DNA from: Caballeronia telluris
GTDB lineage: Bacteria > Pseudomonadota > Gammaproteobacteria > Burkholderiales > Burkholderiaceae
NCBI RefSeq assembly: GCF_001544495.1
Contig: NZ_FCNZ02000033.1
Span: 1 to 46,584, forward strand
DNA: 46,584 nt
Direction: 5' to 3'
Under the pieces are notes generated by a model. That model was not told where the DNA came from and did no database searches. It saw only the letters and a list, made by a program, of their open reading frames with translations. Positions 18,598 to 27,373 of this stretch are shown in pieces; position 1 is the first letter of the stretch, and every line of letters begins with the position of its first letter. The position numbers and the translations under genes are program-made.

Positions 18598-19638
18598 ATG
18601 GGATACGGGAACGGTATGGGGCGGCTGTCGGTCGTGCGCTCGCCCGAACCCGATGCACTGCCGCGTGACACGGCAAAACGCATCGGGATTCTGATTTTCG
18701 AAGATTTCTCGCTGGTCGAGGTGAGCTCGATCTCGGAAGTGTTTTTCCTCGCCAACCAGATACGCAGGCCGGCGGCGGGTGCGTCCGCGTCGGCCGAAAC
18801 ACCGAACTATTCGCTGCTCTTTCTTTCGAGCGAGGGCGGCAGCGTCGCGAGCAGTTGCTCGATGCGCATCTGGACCGAAAGTCTCGACAACCGCTGGATG
18901 AACGACTGCGACGCGCTGTTCATCGCCGGCGGCCAGGGCGCGCAGCGCGCGCGGCACGACAGCGCATTGCGCAAGCGGCTCGGGCGCGTCGCGCCGAAGA
19001 TCCCGTTCGTCAAGGCGATCGGCGAAGGCACGCAGATTCTCGCGGCCGCCAATCTCACGCTGCAGAACCGCTCGCTCGATTTCGCCGAGGAGCCGGCCGC
19101 CGCTTCCGCGATCGCGAACTCGCGCTTTATCGCCGAGCAGACGCTCACGCTCGACGACCCGAAGGGCCCGATCGCCGCGGCGCTCTCGATCATCAAGCGC
19201 GACTACGGCGCGGCGGTCGCGCGCGAAGTGTCGGAGCGCTCGATTCCGGGCGCGTGGCAAAAGCTCTCGACCGTGCTCGACGACACCGATAGCGGCGGCG
19301 TGCGCCAGAAGATCGACGCGGCCGCGCGCTGGATTCGCGAGAACTACGTGCGGCAAATTTCGATCGCGGACGCGGCGCGCGTCGCGGCGATGAGCGAGCG
19401 CAATTTCCTGCGCCGCTTCAAGGCGCAGATCGGGCTCACGCCGTCGGAATACCTGTTGCGCGCGCGGCTCGATGCGAGCTGCATGTTGCTCGCCGCGACC
19501 GACCTGCCGATCGACAAGATCGCGCGTCGCTGCGGCGCGGGCAGCGGCGACGGCCTCGCGAAAATCTTCCGCAAGCGCCTGTCGATTTCGCCGACCGAAT
19601 ATCGCATGGCAGGCAGGCGCAAGCTGGATACGCAATAA
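18598..19638 (+). CDS. Second GlxA/AraC-family transcriptional regulator
   Basis: 346 aa, with the same architecture as the regulator at 11956-12957: a PfpI-like sensor (IGILIFEDFSLVEVSSISEVFFLANQ, LFIAGGQGAQ) and a C-terminal AraC HTH (ADAARVAAMSERNFLRRF, PIDKIARRCGAGSGDGLAKIFRKRL). The two HTH halves agree at most positions, including a shared SISPTEYRM-type ending, so they are paralogs likely to recognise related sites. The sensor halves are much more divergent. ATG 18598 has GGAG about 8 nt upstream; an upstream GTG at 18544 is less likely. It precedes the PAP2 gene by 22 bp and is divergent from galU, so the 256-bp gap probably holds promoters for both. Confidence 0.9.
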   Translation: MGYGNGMGRLSVVRSPEPDALPRDTAKRIGILIFEDFSLVEVSSISEVFFLANQIRRPAAGASASAETPNYSLLFLSSEGGSVASSCSMRIWTESLDNRWMNDCDALFIAGGQGAQRARHDSALRKRLGRVAPKIPFVKAIGEGTQILAAANLTLQNRSLDFAEEPAAASAIANSRFIAEQTLTLDDPKGPIAAALSIIKRDYGAAVAREVSERSIPGAWQKLSTVLDDTDSGGVRQKIDAAARWIRENYVRQISIADAARVAAMSERNFLRRFKAQIGLTPSEYLLRARLDASCMLLAATDLPIDKIARRCGAGSGDGLAKIFRKRLSISPTEYRMAGRRKLDTQ

Positions 19639-19660
19639 GAAGAACATTTCGACGGACCGC

Positions 19661-20242
19661 ATGTTCCATACGACCTGGATTTCCAACCTCGGCGATGCCG
19701 GCCTGCTGTTACCGCTCGCCTTCGCCTGCGCCATCTGGCTGCGCGTGACGGGCAAGCACCTCGCGCTGCGCTGGCTCGTGTCTCTCGCGGCGGGCATGGC
19801 GCTCGTCGGCGTGAGCAAGATTCTGTACGCGGGGTGCGGCATCCAGATCGAGGCCGTGCAGTTCCGCGTGATCAGCGGACATACGATGCTCGCCGCCGCG
19901 GTCTGGCCCGTGTCGTTCTCGCTGCTCGCAGCCGGCGCGCGGCCCGCGTGGCATCGCGCGGGCGCGTTGGGCGGGCTCGTGCTGGCGGCGGTGATCGGCA
20001 TGTGCCGGATCGTCGAGGACGCGCACACGCCGGCCGAAGTGGTCGCCGGCTGGCTGCTCGGCGGCTTCATCGCGATGCTGTTTCTCCAACGCGTCTTCAG
20101 CGAGCCGCGCCGCATTCCGCGCGTGCTGGCCGCGGGGCTCGGGCTGCTGGCGGTCTCGTCGATCGCTTATGGGCATCGCGCGCCGTTCCAAGCGATGATC
20201 GTCCACTACTCGCCGTGGATTTGTCAGGGGCTCGGGCTTTGA
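19661..20242 (+). CDS. PAP2-family membrane phosphatase
   Basis: 193-aa integral membrane protein with about five or six hydrophobic segments. The PAP2 core is recognisable as VISGHTMLAAAVWP (motif 2, SGH) and RIVEDAHTPAEVVAGW (motif 3, with Arg and His). The usual final Asp is Glu and the first KxxxxxxRP motif is not obvious, so catalysis is uncertain. Relatives dephosphorylate undecaprenyl pyrophosphate or other lipid pyrophosphates, which would recycle the carrier used for EPS and O-antigen. It follows the second AraC-type regulator closely on the same strand and is probably cotranscribed. A longer upstream reading frame from 19472 only overlaps the regulator. Confidence 0.85.
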   Translation: MFHTTWISNLGDAGLLLPLAFACAIWLRVTGKHLALRWLVSLAAGMALVGVSKILYAGCGIQIEAVQFRVISGHTMLAAAVWPVSFSLLAAGARPAWHRAGALGGLVLAAVIGMCRIVEDAHTPAEVVAGWLLGGFIAMLFLQRVFSEPRRIPRVLAAGLGLLAVSSIAYGHRAPFQAMIVHYSPWICQGLGL

Positions 20243-20252
20243 GCCGTCGAGA

Positions 20253-21179
20253 TCAGCGCGACTCGCTGCACGTCTTCGCCTGCAACGCGGGCAGACTGGC
20301 GTAAAGCGCCGCGAGCCAGTCAATGAAAAGCCGCACGCGCCGGGGCTGATGCCGGTTGGCCGCATAAAGGATCGACACCACGCGCGGATACGACGGATAC
20401 GCCTTCAGCACTTCCCTGAGCGCGCCGCTCGCGATGTACGGATCGAGCGAATAGCTCGACCCCTGGATCAATCCGAGGCCTGCCAGCCCGCAGGCGAAGT
20501 ACGAATCCGCATCGTTGACGGCGACGAGATTGCGCATCGCGATCACGCGCGTCTTGCCTTCCGACACGAACTCCCAGTTGCGCACCCGCATGTTGTTGAG
20601 CACGTAGCCGACGGACAAGTGCTTGTCGAGGTCGTCGAGCGTGGTCGGCTCGCCGTATTTTTGGAGGTATTCCGGCGACGCGCAGGTGATCTGCGAATAG
20701 CAGCCGATGCGCTTCGCGACCAGCGTTTCGTCGACGACGGCGCCCACGCGCACCACGCAGTCGAGGCCTTCTTCCACGATATCGACCTGCCGGTCGGTGA
20801 GACTCAGCTCGACGTTGATGTCGGGATAGGACGCGAGGAATGCCGGCAACGCCGGAATGAGCGTGCTCTTCGCCATCAGCGCGGGCAGGCTCACGCGCAC
20901 CTTGCCCTTCGGCGTCGTCTTCGATTGCGACAGCGCCGACTCCATGTCGTCGACTTCGCCCAGCACGCGCACGCAGCGCTCGTAGTACGTCTCGCCGTCC
21001 TCGGTGATGCTGATGCTGCGCGTCGTGCGGTTGATGAGTCGCGCGCCCAGATGCGCTTCGAGCGCCTGGACGGTACGCGAGACGCTGGCGGGCGGCAGGC
21101 TCAGCGCGTCGGCGGCGCGGGAAAAACTGCCCGCCTCGACGACGCGGGAAAAGACTTTCATCGCGAGAAACCGGTCCAT
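20253..21179 (-). CDS. LysR-family transcriptional regulator
   Basis: 308 aa. The N-terminal winged HTH (MDRFLAMKVFSRVVEAGSFSRAADAL...PASVSRTVQALEAHLGARL) and a C-terminal type-2 periplasmic-binding-like sensor (about 90-300) are the CrgA-like LTTR arrangement. Start at 21179 matches family starts; the 15-residue extension to 21224 is arginine-rich and unlikely. Its stop lies 10 bp from the convergent PAP2 stop. It is on the same strand as the downstream surface-polysaccharide block, but 89 bp beyond its last gene, so a link to it is possible only as a guess. Targets are unknown. Confidence 0.92.
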   Translation of the reverse strand: MDRFLAMKVFSRVVEAGSFSRAADALSLPPASVSRTVQALEAHLGARLINRTTRSISITEDGETYYERCVRVLGEVDDMESALSQSKTTPKGKVRVSLPALMAKSTLIPALPAFLASYPDINVELSLTDRQVDIVEEGLDCVVRVGAVVDETLVAKRIGCYSQITCASPEYLQKYGEPTTLDDLDKHLSVGYVLNNMRVRNWEFVSEGKTRVIAMRNLVAVNDADSYFACGLAGLGLIQGSSYSLDPYIASGALREVLKAYPSYPRVVSILYAANRHQPRRVRLFIDWLAALYASLPALQAKTCSESR

Positions 21180-21268
21180 GCGTGCGTTCCGATGTCGGCG
21201 CCTGCGCGCCTGTTGGTTGAGCAATCCACAAGGATACTACGAAGGATCGCTTCGGCTCGAGGGTCGCG

Positions 21269-22360
21269 CTAAAGGCGATCGTCTTCGCGAAAGAGACGGG
21301 TCTTGTCGGCGAGCAGGCGTTCGTAGGCGCGCTCGAGCGCCGCGAGATCGGCCGTGCGCGCGCTCGCGTGGATGCCCTGCAGACCGGGAAGCGCGACGTT
21401 CAACGCATGGCAATGCACGTAGTCGCGGGCGCGCAGGTCCGCAGCGATGGTCGTGAAGAACGCGGTTGCCGGTACATCGAAGCCCGCCGCGATGTGCAGC
21501 GCGGCCGTGTCGGAAGTCATCAGATAGCGCGCGTGCTTGACCCAGGCGAGGAAGTCGGCGGTATCGGGCGAGAGCGGCGTGACATCGGTGTAGCGCGGGT
21601 GATCGACCGGGCCAAAGCCCTTGACCGGCAGAGCGAAGCGCTCCCACAGGCGTTCGACGAGACGCGCACGCATCGGCGCCGGGATGCTGCGCACGGGCGT
21701 GCTCGCGCTCGGGCAAAACAGCACGTAGTCGTCGTGAGTCTCCGGCCGGCGTGGCAGCGGCAAGCCGGCGAGCCAGGCGTTGCGCTTCTCGGCGGCGGGG
21801 ATATCGGCGGCGGACATGCCGAGCGCCCATAGGAAGAAGTCGATCATCGGCCACGCGGCGAACGCCGGCCAGAACAGATGATTGCCCATATCGATCTTCG
21901 GATCGTCGTGCGCGAGCGAGTCGAGCGTGGCCGGAAGATCGCGCACCGTGCCGATCATCGGCGCGGCGAGTTCGTAGAGACGCTGCACGTAACGCGGCGC
22001 GCGCGCGGGACGATAAAGCGTGATGTCGATCGACGGATGCCGCTTCCTGATCGCGAAAAGCGCGGTCAGCCCGATGATCGAATCGCCGAGCGTGACGCCC
22101 ATGCCGTTGATGACGTGGACGGTGCGATGCGCGGCGTAGTCGGCGGCGAATGCGGCGGTGTTGGCGTGAAGGATGCCCGGTGCCGTCGACAACGGCCGGA
22201 AGCCCGAGGCTGGCGCGCCGGTCACTTCAAGGTCATACGGCGCAACGATTTCACCAGTCGGCGACAACAGCGAACCCGGATGACTCAGCGCGGCCAGTTC
22301 ATCGAGCGCGCCGTCGGGCGAATTCTTGTCGGGCGAGTTCTTGTCGGAATCAACCGGCAT
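21269..22360 (-). CDS. GT9-like (heptosyltransferase-type) glycosyltransferase
   Basis: 363 aa. It resembles ADP-heptose:LPS heptosyltransferases: VINGMGVTLGDSIIGLTALFAIRKRHP in the N-half (the glycine-rich GD...L.T.AI pattern of GT9) and LMTSDTAALHIAAGFDVPATAFFTT in the C-half (the conserved SD.gp.HlA segment of donor binding). The first ~65 residues are variable. It is the last gene of the wbi-type block, 54 bp after wbiI, and could add a core or O-antigen sugar. The exact donor is unknown. Confidence 0.82.
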   Translation of the reverse strand: MPVDSDKNSPDKNSPDGALDELAALSHPGSLLSPTGEIVAPYDLEVTGAPASGFRPLSTAPGILHANTAAFAADYAAHRTVHVINGMGVTLGDSIIGLTALFAIRKRHPSIDITLYRPARAPRYVQRLYELAAPMIGTVRDLPATLDSLAHDDPKIDMGNHLFWPAFAAWPMIDFFLWALGMSAADIPAAEKRNAWLAGLPLPRRPETHDDYVLFCPSASTPVRSIPAPMRARLVERLWERFALPVKGFGPVDHPRYTDVTPLSPDTADFLAWVKHARYLMTSDTAALHIAAGFDVPATAFFTTIAADLRARDYVHCHALNVALPGLQGIHASARTADLAALERAYERLLADKTRLFREDDRL

Positions 22361-22414
22361 CGCGCGCTTCCGTTATCGCGCCGCTCCAGCTTGCAGATAC
22401 TGCCCGCGCAGGCC

Positions 22415-24307
22415 TCACGCCTCGCGCTTGAGCGGGACGTCGCGCTTCGCCGGCACGCTCTGCAGCACGGGCGCCACGGACGTCTGATATTCCGGCACCC
22501 AGCGGCGCAGATCGCGGCGCACTTCCTCATCCGGCAAGACGCGATGCTGCATCAGCCACGGCAGCAATTCGTCGAGGAAGTGATCCGGCACACCGCGCGC
22601 GCGGGCGATCCGCAGTTTCGGATGCGGCGTGCGCGTGGTCGTTTCGTCGTCGGCGAGGAGTTCTTCATACAGTTTCTCGCCGGGGCGCAGGCCCGTGAAC
22701 ACGATACGGACCTGTTCCTCCGAAAAACCGTAGAGCCGGATCAGGTCGCGCGCCAGATCGACGATCTTCACCGGCTGCCCCATGTCGAGAATGAAGATTT
22801 CGCCGCCCCGCCCCATGCTCGACGCCTGCAGCACGAGTTGCGCCGCCTCGGGAATCGTCATGAAAAAGCGCGTGATCTCCGGATGCGTGACCGTCACCGG
22901 GCCGCCCTTCGCGATCTGCTGCTGGAACTTCGGGATCACGCTGCCCGCGCTGCCGAGCACGTTGCCAAAGCGCACCGTCTCGAACTGCGTGCGCGGCGCC
23001 GATTGCTGGAGCGCCTGACAGGCCATCTCCGCGAGCCGCTTGCTCGCGCCCATCACGTTGGTCGGATTGACGGCCTTGTCGGTGGAGATCAGCACGAAGT
23101 GACGCACGTCGTGACGGATGGCCGCGCGCGCGACGCGCAGCGTGCCGAGCACGTTGTTGCGCACCGCCTGCCACGCGTTCTGCTCTTCCATCAGCGGCAC
23201 GTGCTTGTAGGCGGCCGCATGGAAGACGATATGCGGCGCGAAGCGGCTCATGGTTTCATCGAGCAGGAGCGAATCCTTCGCGTCGCCGACGACCGGAACC
23301 ACCGCTAGCTCCGGAAACTTTTCGCGCAGCTCCTCGGTGAGGCGGTACATCGCGTACTCGCTGAGGTCGTAGGCGATCAGTTGCGCCGGCGAGAATCGCA
23401 GGATCTGGCGGCAGAGTTCGGAGCCGATCGAGCCGCCCGCGCCCGTCACCATCACGACGCGCCCGTGCAGCAAAGCCTCGACGTGCGGCATGTCGATCCG
23501 CACGGGCTCGCGGCCGAGCAGGTCTTCGAGATCGATCTGACGCACGCGCGAGAGGAAACCCTGGCCTTGCGCCAACGGTTCGAGCGACGGCAGCACCATC
23601 GCCTTCACGCCGGCGCGCACGCAGAGCGTAGCCACGCGCCGTTGCGTTTCGACGGAAGCGGAGGGAATGGCGATGATCGCGTAATCGGTCTTGAGCTCTT
23701 CCGCGATGCGAGGCAGGTCGCCGAAGGCGCCCAGCACCTTGTGCCCCATGACTTCGCGGCCCTGCTTGCCCGTGTCGTCGTCGAGAATGCCGACCAGGCG
23801 CCATTCGCTCGAACGCGACAGCTCGCGTGCGAGCATCGCGCCCGCCGTGCCCGCGCCCAGCACGATGACAGGCTTGCCTTGCCCGACGAGGCCGCCGTAC
23901 AGATAGAACTCCTTGGCCGCGCGATAGAGCGCGCGGGCACCGCCCATTGCCAGAAACAGCAGGAGCGGCGCGACGATCAGCACCGAACGGGGGATGACGG
24001 GCGTGGGCTGCGCCATGACCGCGCCGATCATGACGATCAGTGCGCCAGCGCCGACCGACTTCGAGATGCGCATCAGGTCCGGCAGGCTCGCGAACACCCA
24101 CATGCCGCGATAGAGGCCGAAGAGCCGGAACAGGATGCCGTAGACGGGGAGAACCCAGAGCAGCGCGTGCAGCGCTCCGACCTGGAAGTCGTGCGGCACG
24201 GCGCCGTTGAAGCGGATCAGGTAGGCCGCGAGCCAGGTGCCGGCTACCGCGACGAGATCGAACGCGAAGGCGCCGGCCGACAGCCATGGTGCTTTGAATC
24301 GATTCAT
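22415..24307 (-). CDS. wbiI: WbiI-type membrane-bound UDP-sugar dehydratase/epimerase
   Basis: 630 aa, the FlaA1/WbpM/CapD large form. Four N-terminal membrane helices (about 12-125) are followed by a Rossmann-like domain (VIVLGAGTAG, 147-156). A C-terminal NAD(P)-dependent SDR domain follows, with loop TGAGGSIGS (288-296), STDKAVNPTNVMGASK (the Thr/Met/Lys version of the catalytic triad) and HAAAYKHVPLME. It is expected to 4,6-dehydrate UDP-GlcNAc (or similar) on the inner face of the membrane for O-antigen precursor synthesis. Start at 24307; the longer frame to 24658 overlaps wbiH. Tight spacing (11 bp) to wbiH supports an operon. Confidence 0.95.
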   Translation of the reverse strand: MNRFKAPWLSAGAFAFDLVAVAGTWLAAYLIRFNGAVPHDFQVGALHALLWVLPVYGILFRLFGLYRGMWVFASLPDLMRISKSVGAGALIVMIGAVMAQPTPVIPRSVLIVAPLLLFLAMGGARALYRAAKEFYLYGGLVGQGKPVIVLGAGTAGAMLARELSRSSEWRLVGILDDDTGKQGREVMGHKVLGAFGDLPRIAEELKTDYAIIAIPSASVETQRRVATLCVRAGVKAMVLPSLEPLAQGQGFLSRVRQIDLEDLLGREPVRIDMPHVEALLHGRVVMVTGAGGSIGSELCRQILRFSPAQLIAYDLSEYAMYRLTEELREKFPELAVVPVVGDAKDSLLLDETMSRFAPHIVFHAAAYKHVPLMEEQNAWQAVRNNVLGTLRVARAAIRHDVRHFVLISTDKAVNPTNVMGASKRLAEMACQALQQSAPRTQFETVRFGNVLGSAGSVIPKFQQQIAKGGPVTVTHPEITRFFMTIPEAAQLVLQASSMGRGGEIFILDMGQPVKIVDLARDLIRLYGFSEEQVRIVFTGLRPGEKLYEELLADDETTTRTPHPKLRIARARGVPDHFLDELLPWLMQHRVLPDEEVRRDLRRWVPEYQTSVAPVLQSVPAKRDVPLKREA

Positions 24308-24318
24308 CCGCGTGGACC

Positions 24319-25353
24319 TCAAGGTTGTTCGGAAATACGGGATTGCTGACGCCGCCAGCACACATCGACGACGGCCCCCGCTGCCGTGACCACAATTGCC
24401 CACCCTGCCACTGCGCACCATTGTCCGAGCGGCGTGAACCCCAGCGCCCGGTTTGCAAGCATTATGCCCGCGAGCATCAGCAAATACCACGCGAGCGCGG
24501 TGCGCGCGTGGCCTGCTCCCAGGCGCACCATCCGCTGATAGTAGTGCTCGCGATGAGCCTGCCAGAATCTTTCGCCGCGCGCGAGACGGCGCAGCAACGT
24601 CACGGAGGCGTCGCCGATGAACGGCGCGAAGACGAGCGCAGGGAACCAGACGGGCCACGTGCCCTTGAGCCAGCCCCAGTACCCGAGCGCGCCGGCGAGA
24701 AAACCTAAGGGAATTGACCCCGAATCCCCGAGAAAAATCCGCGCCGGATGAAAATTGAAGAGCAGGAAGCCGCCGGACGCGCCCGCGATTGCCGCGCTGG
24801 CGACGCCGAGATCGAGTTGCGGCGTCGGACCGGAAAGCGCCGCTATGGCATAGCCGCCGAATCCGAACAGCGCCATCCCGCCAGCGAGGCCGTCCGAGCC
24901 GTCCATGAAGTTATAGAGATTGACGAGCCACAGCATCAGGAAGCCGACCCCGGCCAGCGCCCACCAGGGCACCGGCGCGGGATTCAGCACGATCAGCGCG
25001 GCTACCGTCAGCAAGTGCGCCGCGAAGCGAACGCGCGCTGGAAGGCCGCGACGATCGTCGATCTGCGAGACGGCGGCGAGGAAAGCGGCGCCGACGGCCG
25101 CGAGCCAGATCGACGGCGCGACGATCAGCATCGCGACGACGCCGACCGGCACGATTCCCCAGCCGCCGATGCGCGGTGTCGGGCGCGTGTGTAGCGAACG
25201 GTCGTTCGGGATATCGGTCGCGAGTCGCCAGGCGAGACCGGTTTTCAGCAGAAAGCCGAGAATCGCCGCGCAAGCGACGAGCGCGAGTGCCGCGATGCAA
25301 GCGGCGGAGGTCCACGGATGGTCGATGAGGATTGGATACAGCGGGCGGGTCAT
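24319..25353 (-). CDS. wbiH: WbiH/WbpL-type undecaprenyl-phosphate N-acetylhexosamine-1-P transferase
   Basis: 344-aa polytopic membrane protein (about ten helices), MraY/WecA family. It begins O-antigen assembly by transferring a HexNAc-1-phosphate to undecaprenyl phosphate. Diagnostic segments are RPTPRIGGWG, NLYNFMDGSDGLAGG (catalytic aspartates), FNFHPARIFLGDSGSIPLGF, and the cytoplasmic RGERFWQAHREHYYQ loop. Start at 25353 is the first ATG. It is separated from wbiG by 98 bp and from wbiI by 11 bp. Together with wcaJ this gives the window two different initiating transferases, one per polysaccharide. Confidence 0.95.
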   Translation of the reverse strand: MTRPLYPILIDHPWTSAACIAALALVACAAILGFLLKTGLAWRLATDIPNDRSLHTRPTPRIGGWGIVPVGVVAMLIVAPSIWLAAVGAAFLAAVSQIDDRRGLPARVRFAAHLLTVAALIVLNPAPVPWWALAGVGFLMLWLVNLYNFMDGSDGLAGGMALFGFGGYAIAALSGPTPQLDLGVASAAIAGASGGFLLFNFHPARIFLGDSGSIPLGFLAGALGYWGWLKGTWPVWFPALVFAPFIGDASVTLLRRLARGERFWQAHREHYYQRMVRLGAGHARTALAWYLLMLAGIMLANRALGFTPLGQWCAVAGWAIVVTAAGAVVDVCWRRQQSRISEQP

Positions 25354-25451
25354 TTCCCTACGAGGCGTGGTTGTCGTTGTGGTCTGTCTGTCGGCTGTGC
25401 CGATCTTGCTTGATTACGCTGTTCTTGCGTGTAACCGCCGCTTTTCCGTTG

Positions 25452-26423
25452 TTACCGGACGTTAGCCGGCGCCGGCCGCTGCGTGGCCCGGAACCATGCG
25501 GCCGTCGCCGCGAGGCCCGCATCTAGCGAAACGGGAGGGCGCCAGCCTAACATATCTCGAATATGCGTCGAATCGACACGCAGGCTGCCCGTCAGCCGGT
25601 CGATCTGCGCGGACTTGCCAGTTACGCGCCCCGCCGCTTTCAGCATGCCGACGGGCACCGGCAACAGCCGCGCGGACCGCCCCAGATGGCGTCCGAGAAG
25701 GCGAGCGAGATCCGCGACGCTCGGATCTTCGCCATCGGTGACGTGGAAAATCTGGCCCGCGGCGCGCATATGTGTCGCGCATTCGATCAGCGCGCTTGCG
25801 AGGTTGTCGACGTAGCACAGGCTCCGGCGGGCCTCCACTGCGCCAATCGGTAACGGAACGCCTTTCGCGATGGCGCTCATCAGGTTCAGGAAATTCGCGC
25901 GCACCTCTGGTCCGTAGACGAGTGGCGGCCGCACGATCACGATCTCCAGTCCGGTGCGGGCGCCGAGTTCCATCAGTTTTACTTCGGCCTCGGCTTTCGA
26001 GATTCCGTAGGGGTCGGGAGGACGTCGCTCGTCGGTTTCCTTGAGCGGCCGGCCATTGTCGAGTTCCGCCAGCGCCTTGATGCTGCTGACGTAGACAAAA
26101 CGCGTCGCGCCTGCACGGGCGGCGGATTCGGCGGCTCTCAGCGTGCCTTCGACGTTGGTGGCGCGAAAAGCCGCGAGCGGATCGGCGGATGCGTCGTTCA
26201 TGACGTGCACGCGCGCGGCAAGGTGAATCACCGCTTGCGCTTGCGCGAAGGCTTCCGGCGAGACGGATTCGATCGACGCGATGGAATACGTGTCGACGCC
26301 CGGATAGCAAGCCGCGTCGCCGCGCACGACGCCCGTGACCGCGCGGCCCTGCGCGAGCAGCATGTGGGCGAGCGCCCGGCCGACGAATCCATTCGCGCCG
26401 GTGATGGCGACACGCGCGCTCAT
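25452..26423 (-). CDS. wbiG: WbiG-type NAD-dependent nucleotide-sugar epimerase
   Basis: 323-aa extended SDR related to UDP-GlcNAc/UDP-glucose 4-epimerases. The N-terminal loop ITGANGFVGRAL and catalytic Ser (VSSIKA) plus YGISK (Tyr-xxx-Lys) are present. The ATG at 26423 overlaps the TGA of the upstream GT2 gene (ATGA), indicating translational coupling. The likely role is providing an epimerised HexNAc nucleotide for WbiH; the exact substrate is inferred from neighbours. Confidence 0.93.
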   Translation of the reverse strand: MSARVAITGANGFVGRALAHMLLAQGRAVTGVVRGDAACYPGVDTYSIASIESVSPEAFAQAQAVIHLAARVHVMNDASADPLAAFRATNVEGTLRAAESAARAGATRFVYVSSIKALAELDNGRPLKETDERRPPDPYGISKAEAEVKLMELGARTGLEIVIVRPPLVYGPEVRANFLNLMSAIAKGVPLPIGAVEARRSLCYVDNLASALIECATHMRAAGQIFHVTDGEDPSVADLARLLGRHLGRSARLLPVPVGMLKAAGRVTGKSAQIDRLTGSLRVDSTHIRDMLGWRPPVSLDAGLAATAAWFRATQRPAPANVR

Positions 26424-27268
26424 AGCCACTTCCAGCCGAAACGGTTGAAGAACCTGAACGCGGACGTGATGAACAGCCTGATGTGCGTCCAGCCTTTCTT
26501 CGCGGCGTCGCCGCCGTGATGCAGCACGCGCACGGACGGCACATAGGCGACGCGGGCGACGTCGTGCGTGCGCAGGCTCAAGTCGTAGTCCTCGAAGTAC
26601 AGGAAATACCGCGGGTCGAAGCCGTTGAGTTTTTTCAACACTTCGGTGCGGAACAGCATGAAACAGCCGCTGACGATAGGTGGGTCCCAGAGGACGTTTG
26701 TATCGTCGATGACGTCGCGCATTTCGTATCTTGCCAGACGCGCTTTGAATGGCGTTCTCAGGCTTCGCGGGAGGAAGCCGCGGACGAAGAGATCGAAAAC
26801 GGTCGGATAGCGGCGGCAGAGGAATTGCTGGCTGCCGTCGTCTTCGAGAATCAGCGGGGAAAGGACACCGACTTCGGGGTGCGCGTCCATGAAGGCGATT
26901 GCTTGAACGAGCGCGTCGCTTTCCAGTTCGATGTCCGGGTTTAGGATCAGGTGGTAGCGGCTCGATGTGCGATCGATGGCGAGATTGTGGCCTCGGCCGT
27001 AGCCGACGTTGCCCTGGCCTTCGATGACGTTCGTTTGCAGCCGGGCTTCGTTAGTGAGCTGCGACCAGTCGATGCGTTCATCGGTTCCGTTGTTGATGAG
27101 GTACAGCGGCGCGGACGTGCCTTGATTCGACTTTAGGAAGCGATCCAGCGCAGTGTCGAGCGTACGCAACGTACGCTCCAGCATCGCACGATGCGGCCGG
27201 TAGACGACGAGAGATACGCTTATCAATCGAGTTGAGCTTGCGTTGACGGATTGGGGGTTCAACTGCAT
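26420..27268 (-). CDS. GT2 family glycosyltransferase (rhamnosyltransferase-like)
   Basis: About 282 aa, a GT-A inverting transferase of the WbbL type. It shows SVSLVVYRP at the first strand, GNVGYGRGHNLAI, the metal-binding equivalent LNPDIELESDA, and a late FLYFEDYDLSLR acceptor/catalytic segment. It probably adds rhamnose or another 6-deoxy sugar to the O-antigen chain. Its start is uncertain: ATGs at 27268, 27328 and 27373 are in frame and none has a clear ribosome site. I choose 27268 because an AAGG abuts it and family members start just before the first strand. It is the first surviving gene of the wbi-type block; everything upstream is unrelated island DNA. Confidence 0.87.
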   Translation of the reverse strand: MQLNPQSVNASSTRLISVSLVVYRPHRAMLERTLRTLDTALDRFLKSNQGTSAPLYLINNGTDERIDWSQLTNEARLQTNVIEGQGNVGYGRGHNLAIDRTSSRYHLILNPDIELESDALVQAIAFMDAHPEVGVLSPLILEDDGSQQFLCRRYPTVFDLFVRGFLPRSLRTPFKARLARYEMRDVIDDTNVLWDPPIVSGCFMLFRTEVLKKLNGFDPRYFLYFEDYDLSLRTHDVARVAYVPSVRVLHHGGDAAKKGWTHIRLFITSAFRFFNRFGWKWL

Positions 27269-27373
27269 CCTTGAAGACGGAATCTCTGGGCTTGCCGCGG
27301 TCGTTGCTTGGACCACGAAAGCCAACATTTTCGCTGAAATGAACCGCTCGTAGCAAACAATTAGAGGGTTCAT

